From positions 28,529 to 92,528 of the forward strand of contig FTLJ01000039.1 in the NCBI GenBank assembly GCA_900155495.1: a stretch of DNA of 64,000 nt. The letters are read 5' to 3'. A model generated the notes under the pieces. The model saw only the letters and a program-made list of their open reading frames with translations, searched no databases and was not told where the DNA came from. Origin of the DNA: Porogramme epimiltina (lineage: Eukaryota; Basidiomycota; Agaricomycetes; Polyporales; Polyporaceae). The translations under genes were made by a program, and so were the position numbers. Shown here in pieces: positions 57,475 to 64,000 of this stretch (its first letter is position 1; each line of letters starts with the position of its first letter).

Positions 57475-60400
57475 ATGCAGCCAAACCTCAGGAGCTCACG
57501 AGACCCCCTTCCTCCAGGCCTCGGGTTCGGCCGGCGTACCGACCCAACAACCCCCTCTATAGGAACCCTCCGTGAGCTCGCGAACCCTCGGTCTTTATCA
57601 TTTGAAACAGCGGCGTCCTCGAACGTCGCACAGCAGCCAGAGGCCGCCCCGCCCCTATCATTGGGAGGTGGGGTCGCCGGTCAGGTAAGTATATCTCTTT
57701 TGATTAATCTTGTAGTGTTGGCTAACAGTTAGTAAACATAGACCCCGCAGGCCCCGTCCGATGGGAACCCTTTCCCATGGACTGCGGCGGGGCCGTCGCG
57801 TGACTACACTATGGCCTCTCGCCTCGTCACCCTTCCCACTGTCGATGGCTCACGCGCGAGGACGACATTCAGGAAGGGCATCGAGGCACTTGCCGCTACC
57901 TCTGGCATCACACCCAATGAAGTCATCCGCAAGATTCACGAATCCGCCTCTATCGAAAAAAACATGACCAACCCATTCACCCAAAAGCATCTCGCCGACT
58001 CTCTCTCTCGTTGGAGCGGTTTTTGTCTGGAGCTTGGCATCCCCGAAGAGCGCCATTGGACTGACAAGGTCGTCTTTGAGAATTCAGCGACGTACCTGAC
58101 GATTCGGGTGCGTTTTTTTATTTTATTTTATTAATCGCATCGTCTTACTGATGCAATGTACTATTATACAATTATACAATGTATTATTATATCTCTGCAG
58201 CTCGAGATCACAAAGGGTCGCTGGAGTCCGCGAGTCAAGGCCCGGACGATCGTTGGCTGGCTGACCTACCATGTGGCTAATGTTGTCAGCTATTGCCACG
58301 ACGCTACCACCGGACAGCGCAATGGCGTCTCTGTGCTTTCGACGGGAAGGTTGTGGCACCACCTTCACAGTCACGTTCTCTGGCGTGAGTCTTTTCTCTC
58401 TTCTGAGCAGTTCGTGTCTTGCTTACTTTGTATGTTAGTTATTTCACAGTATAAACTCGATAAATTTCGCCAACCGGTGAATTTTTGGGGCAAGCGTGAG
58501 GCGCGGCTCATCATTGAAGAAGCTCTGGCCAACACTACGAAACAACGGCGCTTGCACGCCATACAAACCATCGTGCTCGTCTGTCTCGCTCTCATTACGG
58601 CACTCCGACCAGGGTCTTTCATGGCTTCTTCCAAGCTCTACGCCAAAGAAGGCCGGACAATTTATCTTCGCGATCTCACTATCACTCGCACCGGCGTTGG
58701 CCTCTTCGTCGTCAAATTGTGTATTCGGAATTTCAAGGTGTGTTGACACCGGAGCATGTCATGATTCTCTTATTGACCAGAAACAATCTATAGGGCAGCC
58801 ACCAGGCTCTCGTCGGTGAACAGCTGGAGTTCGTTCTGACGCCTGTTACCAAGGCGCACAACATTGTCTTTGAGCCGAGCCTGTGGATCGTCTTATTTCT
58901 CTTTGAACGTGGTGCCTTTGGTCAGAGCAAGACATTGGTCGACATCATGGAGTCCGATGCAACACACCTTCTGATCGAAGAGTCGTTTCGCGACCAACCT
59001 CTGTACGTTGCACGCACACGTTCATATGTATCGCTCTGCCACTGGCCTATGGCATCCTCGCTAAAACATCTGCATGCGCTATGATATCTTTCTCTCCTTG
59101 TGTCCGTTCTTTTCGTGTGCTAGTGACTCATTGTCGGCCCAGCTTTCCAGCGTTCGGGTCAGGAGACCGCTTGCTGGTTGATCAACCGGCACTGATCGCC
59201 CAGGGCTACGACTCTATCAAGATGTACGCTGCCAACGCAGGGATCCACAGCACGGGCGCCATCTACAACTGGCGGCGAGGTGGGGGTGATGATGTGTGTC
59301 GACGACTGTATCTCTGGGTGCACGATATTGATGCTTTTTTCTTCAAATAGTATGGGATCAAGCTGAGCATTCAATGCATCAGCAAGATGTCGGCGTTACA
59401 AATGACCCTTATGACAACTTATCCTCACTATTTCTCCCTATCCCTGACTATTCCGTGCTCAAAAGCAGGTAATGGTGCGCAATAGTGCGAAATAGTCAGG
59501 ATTAGGCCTCAAAAGTGGCACTTGTAACACGGACGTTTTGCTGATGTGGGCCGCTCTTATCCTCAAACATCGTGACGCCACCCAAGCCAAGATGTTCAAT
59601 TCATTTTATTCTCAGCACCTTGCCAACCTCCCCCTCGTCGCTATTCGTCTGGGTGAGCTGGATGACACGGCGGATCCACTCACAAAGGTATGCGTGAGGC
59701 CAGCTCCGTTGCGTGTTTGCATTCTTAATATTTTTTATAAATTTTTGTAGGCCAAGCTGAACATGCAGGAACTCACAGATACGAGTGCCGTGATCGCCCT
59801 CGCTGGGCGCGCTATCCTTGCATCCCCCTTGAGGGGGATGACTATTGATTCTCAATCAGCCCAGGGCGATCAACTCGCGCTGTTTGCTCACAATGAGAGC
59901 ACACGGTATGGCACACGCACCGTGGGCCGCCCAAAAAAAGACCCGGAAGTTAAGCGCAAGATTGAGGTATGTGTCCGACTTTGGCAGTGACGACCTGCAT
60001 ATATTTTGTTGCGACGTGATTGCTGATGCGGTATACATTTTATTGCAGGTGGCCGTGGCACACATTTGGCCTCTGATTCATGCAGAGTATAAACGTTTTC
60101 TAACTGGGATCGACCCGCGAACACGCCCATTGACACATTTTCCCGACAAACTCGAAACCGGGGCCAGGCAGCCCCGGTTTGACAAGGGTCTCGAAAAGTG
60201 CGACATTATAGATGACGTACTCGTCGAGGACGTGAGTGCGGTAGCTTGTTATCTGAAATTGTGCATTAATTTTCTGTCACTACAGTCACTAGCCAAGCTC
60301 AGGGGGCTCTTCAAGGACAAGGAGAACGCCTCGCGTATCGTGGGCCATAGATTTACACGCGAGAAGACCAAGGCTAACCACGCTGTGCTCGAGAAGCTCC

Positions 60401-62310
60401 GGATTGAAACCCAGACGGTGGACAGTGCACAGACCATCCGAAGCACCCTCGACAAACCGTCTGAAGGTTCGTAGAAGGTCTCCCTGCCGTAGATGGAGAC
60501 AGTGTGTGACTCACCGTCGAAAAGTGTTGACGCGGAGCCTTGAGTGGCTCCGTGGCAGGCAGGAAGCACTCGCATCGTCCTCGACTTCCCCACAGTGCAC
60601 ACAGGGCCAGCTGGAATCGCAAACTTCGGCATCTAGTTCTCGTAAAAAGCCGGCCGAGCCGGTCCAAAGTGAGTGATCTATGAATAATACATGCGAGTGA
60701 ACTACTGACCTTTTTTTTTTGTTTGATGGCTAGAGCCGCCACGGGAGCGCTCGTTTGAGGACTGGGATCACTATCTCAACGGTCGCTTGGCTGACCTGAG
60801 TGAGTGCGTGGGGTTGTTTTCGGAGCCTGCAGGTGAGGATGAGGACGAAGAAGACCGTGGATTCCGAGAGCTAGCGCACCACATGCCTGTGCCCGTGGGG
60901 GGACCGGTGACCGCGTTTCTCGCCGCTGATGGTTTTGAACCCACTCAACAAGAACAACTGCCCGCAGCCGACGCGCCCCCCGACGGCAGCACGGCACTGC
61001 ACACCGGCGCGACGACAACTAGCACGGCCAAGAAACCACCGCAGCCAAAAAAGAGCAAGCCAAAGGTCAGGCGGAGTTCCCCGCCACCCAAAGACCCACA
61101 GGAGCTCGTTGGGGGCACGCTGGATCTTCTCGACGACAGAGGCGAACAGGATTTCCTCGGGCTGGGTGACGATCTCTATTCGCTGAGACTAGCTCTTGTG
61201 ACCATGGCGCAAGCGCCCCTCCATCGTGATCGCCAGCTGAAGAGCAAGTATCTCGTGAGTGCAGTATCATTTTTTTTAATAATTTAAATGATCTCTAATA
61301 CATCACTAGCGCGACAATAAATGGACGTGCACCCAGTGCACGCACACCGACAAAACCTGGGCGAAATTAAAGTCTCATCTTGGGTGAGTCGCGCGCGCGG
61401 TCTTTGCTTGCGGCCGTACCTACTAATGTCGTCTTTAAGCATGGTGCACTCGGATTGGGCCATGCTCAAAAATAGTCTTGGGAAAGACACCAGCATGCCA
61501 AAGAAGCGACGCTGGGTCTGTCACTTTTGCAACGTCTACGAAATGTGAGTGGTTTTTTTTTTTGCATTGTATTTTTATTAACCTCTTGTTATAGGTCCTT
61601 TGAGAGAGAGTCAGAACTGATCGCGCATTTCCTGTCCATGAACTGCACGCACGGCAAGCAGACGCGCCAACACCTCTCAGAGTACATCTCTATCTGTGTC
61701 GAAGAAAATATGCCGGACATGGAGCGCCAGGCGCGTCGTCTGCTCGCCGAGGCCCTTTTGCAGGACCAGTCTTCAGGGCGGTCCCAGGGACGGCCGCGCG
61801 CGCAGACGGTACCGTCGGGGTCGACATCCAGCGCGGCCCGGCGCCGGTGCGCAAGCGGACCCCAGCGCTCCACGTCTCCTGTCGTCATCTACGACGCCGA
61901 CGCCGACAGTGACGAGTACCGCGACAGCGACGATGACTTCCACGCCACTTCCGGACGCCATTCCATGGCGTCCGAAAGTGGCGAGGAAGAAGACGAGGAA
62001 GAGGAAGAAGTTGAAGACGTCGATGTCAATGCGCTCATCCAGTATCTGCTTCCTGTCAAGATTGCCCAGCGCGCGCGAGAGGTGCGTTTTTTTTGATAGG
62101 ACGCTGGCGAACGTCTGTCTGATAGCCTTTTAGCTCGGACTGAATGTGACGGACGACGATATCAGCGCGTTGAGCGACTTTATGTCTGACATTCAGGGTA
62201 TGATCAGCCAGCTCGCGACGGGGGCGCAGCAGTGCCCGTCCGCACGGGCGGTCACGGACGACGAGTGGCGGGAGGCGGGTGTGGACTTGTTGTACGCAGG
62301 CGACGATTGA
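57475..62310 (+). CDS. DUF3435/Crypton-like tyrosine recombinase with C-terminal zinc finger, MITE-interrupted
   Basis: A many-exon gene. The ATG at 57475 opens MQPNLRSSRDPLPP. After an intron come TFRKGIEALAATSG and LADSLSRWSGFCLELG (SAM-like core-binding part). The catalytic part shows LITALRPGSF (first Arg), YLRDLTITRTGVGLFVVKL, FKGSHQALVGEQLEFVLTP, NIVFEPSLWIVLFLFERGAF, TGAIYNWRRGGG (Y-x-x-R box), then, after a 134-base insertion, ILKHRDATQAKMFNSFYSQ, whose Tyr is the likely nucleophile. Downstream exons hold GRPKKDPEVKRK (basic), an acidic/Pro linker, and a finger C-T-Q-C..H..H (WTCTQCTHTDKTWAKL) with a second Cys pair (CHFCNVYEM), ending YAGDD. DUF3435 proteins are tyrosine recombinases related to Cryptons and Starship captains. 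Splicing of the middle is uncertain because of the insertion. Confidence 0.65.
59395..59528. mobile_element. MITE-like palindromic insertion in the recombinase gene
   Basis: The ends are inverted repeats beginning GTTACAA(A/G)TG, and the likeness continues about 40 bases inward (both arms hold ATCC(T/A)..CTATTTC-type sequence). The 134 bases have no coding frame in phase with the host gene. It lies between the Y-x-x-R exon and the catalytic-Tyr exon. A target duplication is unclear (perhaps CGG on both sides). Confidence 0.65.
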
Positions 62311-62591
62311 CGGACGATTTTGTTATCTTGACGACTTTATTATCTTGTACGCGTATGCAATGCCAGTGAATGTGATTGAACCATGTGCGCGTATACACGA
62401 GTGGCGGTCTACAGGATTCGTTGCGCGAGACTGAAGCGAAAGATGAACATTCGGCGAGCTCTGATCCAGGCCTCGAGTCATTGCCTCGATTCTCCAAAGG
62501 ACGAGCTCTTCTCCTGGGTGTGGAGGGCAGCCGAGTGCACGGTGTCCATTCGGGTGTGTCCGTGGTAGAGCAAGATGTAGCGAGGAGGCTG

Positions 62592-63037
62592 CTACCCCTC
62601 GATGACCATCGCTGCGTCATCGTGCGCGACAGTGTTGGCGTCGGCGCGCGCCCCCTCGCGCGCGGCCTTGCGCGCTGCCTTTTGTGCGTCCGCTTCGGCC
62701 TTGAGTCTCTGGGCGGCCGCGCGATGGGCTTGAGCTTCGGCGAGGAGCCTGCGCTCCTCGGCGGCCGCGCGCGCGGCCTCTTTTGCGATGGTGGCTTGCT
62801 GGAGGTCGGCCTCGCGGATGCGCACGGCGAGGGCCTCTAGACGGCTGCGGGTGGCCATGGCGAACAGGCGCTCGACTTGGTCGATGGTCCTGGGGGCTAG
62901 GATGGGCGCATATAGCGAGCGGTTGGGAGGAGGGGGACTTACATGGCCTTGACGTAGGCGTCCGCCATCTTGCACATGTCCGCGTCGGTGACCTTTTGCG
63001 CGGCGCGTTTTTTTGGGGGCTGGCGGGCGTGCGGCAT
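62592..63037 (-). CDS. Small Ala/Arg/Glu-rich coiled-coil protein converging on the recombinase gene
   Basis: Exon 1 starts at the ATG at 63037 (MPHARQPPKKRAAQKVTDAD) and is spliced at GTAAGT (62942) in frame to TIDQVERLFAMATRSRLEAL. The rest is one long helix (AVRIREADLQQATIAKEAAR, then AEERRLLAEAQAHRAAAQRL), very probably a coiled coil, ending DDAAMVIEG. It ends about 280 bases from the 3' end of the recombinase gene. The basic start may contact DNA. I do not recognise a family. It could be a partner of the recombinase (inference from position only). Confidence 0.55.
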
Positions 63038-63189
63038 CGGGGGCGAGTCTGCGAGGGGGCGGGGCTGCGCGGGGGCGTGAGGGCGGGCGGAGCGGGCGGG
63101 GGCGCACACGGACCTGGTAGTTCAAGAAAGAGGAGCGAGCGCGGACAGGCGGGCGTGGAGCGAGAGATTTTATGGGGCCGTCACCTCGT

Positions 63190-63209
63190 CTTCACAATAT
63201 ATTGTGAAG
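63190..63209. promoter_or_regulatory. 20-base perfect palindrome upstream of the coiled-coil gene
   Basis: CTTCACAATATATTGTGAAG is its own reverse complement. Weaker symmetry continues outward (CTCG..CGAG). It lies 153 bases before the ATG at 63037 on the minus strand. Such a site suits binding by a dimeric protein. Confidence 0.85.
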
Positions 63210-63240
63210 GGGCGAGATGACGCACGCAAGGCCCGCACGT

Positions 63241-63925
63241 GCGCAGGCGTAGTGCTGCTGGCCTATCCCTCGCGCGCGTGAGATCGGAAGGCGTGTTCCA
63301 CGGAGACGACAGTGAGGAGCGTGTGAGGTCACTGCAAGAGTGCCCCGAGATGGTCAGACCTGTGGTGACTGGGTCAGACGCGGGGGCAGACGAGGCAGGC
63401 TTTTGCGGTGCCTTGCGATCGAGTGCCGAGGTGAGACGAGTCGTGGACCTGCTCGTGTGGACTGGCGGCGTGTGGACTGGCAGGGGGCACGTGAGCGAAG
63501 GGGCGGGAGCGGGAGCGGTGCGCGGGCTCGAACGCAGGACGTACGTGGAAAATGGGCTGAGCTATGGCTCGAACCCAGGGGTCGGGAGGACGCAATCTCG
63601 CATCTTGATGCGGGCGTTGCGCGATTGCCCTAGGAAATAGACATGGGTGTGAGTCGAACGCGCGGCGACGGGCTGTGTCTTTGCCAAAAAAAAAAGTTGA
63701 TTGGGGGGCGGGCGGCAGTAAATACAGTAGGGGGGCACGCGACAAAGACAGCTGGGGAGGGCGAGAGGGGCGAAGGGGAGGGCAGGAGAGGGAGGGAAAG
63801 ACGAGAAAGATGAAGGGCGGAGAAAGACAATATGGGGGGCGCGACAGACAGGTGACGGGGTGCGCTGCGGTAGGGCGGGCTGCGGTAGGGGCGAGACAGG
63901 GGGCGTGCTGGAGTAGGGCGGGGAT
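63241..63925. other. GC-rich tail of the window with tRNA-like motifs
   Basis: No gene is supported. On the minus strand three B-box-like T-arm motifs (GTTCGACTC near 63650, GGTTCGAGCC near 63570, GTTCGAGCC near 63530) occur within 140 bases, but none folds into a full tRNA. Purine-rich simple sequence fills 63700-63830. Confidence 0.35.
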
Positions 63926-63982
63926 GCTGCGGTAGACGCCGGGGGCTGCGGTAGACGCCGGGGGCTGCGGTAGACGCCGGGG
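63926..63982 (+). repeat. Three tandem copies of a 19-base unit
   Basis: The unit GCTGCGGTAGACGCCGGGG is repeated three times without change, and degenerate copies (GCTGCGGTAGG) occur from about 63865. The array may continue beyond the window. Confidence 0.9.
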
Positions 63983-64000
63983 GGGCGGGGGCGGGGCGGG

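Noticed and set aside
63560..63640. tRNA gene on the minus strand
   Set aside because: A B-box-like motif is present, but the anticodon arm would be a hairpin with a two-base loop and the D-arm does not fold.
1..64000. CRISPR array, riboswitch, bacterial operon or viral genes
   Set aside because: No regularly spaced repeats, no prokaryotic gene layout and no viral hallmark proteins; the sequence is fungal nuclear DNA throughout.

Overview
The window is nuclear DNA of a filamentous basidiomycete, most likely an Agaricomycete of the polypore type (inference). The signs are genes cut by many 45-70 base introns with GT..AG ends and CTAAC/CTGAC branch sites, families expanded in Agaricomycetes (DUF6533 membrane proteins, HET proteins, UstYa-like proteins), and GC-rich coding DNA beside more AT-balanced spacers. 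All splice joins were read by eye from frame continuity, splice signals and likeness to paralogues. Layout, left: a 5'-truncated DUF6533 gene (1-1282), a nuclear acidic protein (2.5-3.4 kb) and a large low-complexity membrane protein (4.8-7.5 kb). From 7.7 to 21.3 kb lie four minus-strand alpha/beta hydrolase paralogues of the fungal AKT2/Lpx1-like type, with a HET-domain gene between the first two and a second DUF6533 gene between the last two. Centre: two housekeeping genes, cytosolic seryl-tRNA synthetase (22.2-23.8 kb, minus) and the COMPASS histone H3K4 methyltransferase SET1 (24.8-29.3 kb, plus). At 30-34 kb there is a small secreted-peptide gene, two UstYa (DUF3328)-like genes and a membrane-anchored protein resembling But2-domain proteins; together they resemble a fragment of a ribosomal-peptide or secondary-metabolite locus. 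A GNAT acetyltransferase (34.9-36 kb) and a seven-helix membrane protein (37.1-38.4 kb) follow. 38.4-47 kb is gene-poor and carries decayed genes: a hydrolase with a damaged nucleophile motif and a nuclease-like gene with an in-frame stop, beside one intact five-intron gene at 42.3-43.3 kb. A third DUF6533 gene (47.4-49.1 kb) and IRE1, the unfolded-protein-response kinase/RNase (50.5-54.3 kb), complete the ordinary part. The right end (54.5-64 kb) is the most interesting. A proline tRNA gene that loses its 3' end in the T-arm is followed by broken pieces of IRE1, an NmrA-like gene (two pieces) and SEC62. Next comes a 35-base-arm hairpin and then a long multi-exon gene for a DUF3435/Crypton-like tyrosine recombinase with a C-terminal zinc finger. 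That gene holds a 134-base palindromic MITE-like insertion just before its catalytic-tyrosine region. A small coiled-coil gene converges on it and has its own 20-base perfect palindrome upstream. I read this as a recombinase-bearing mobile unit beside a store of host exon fragments.
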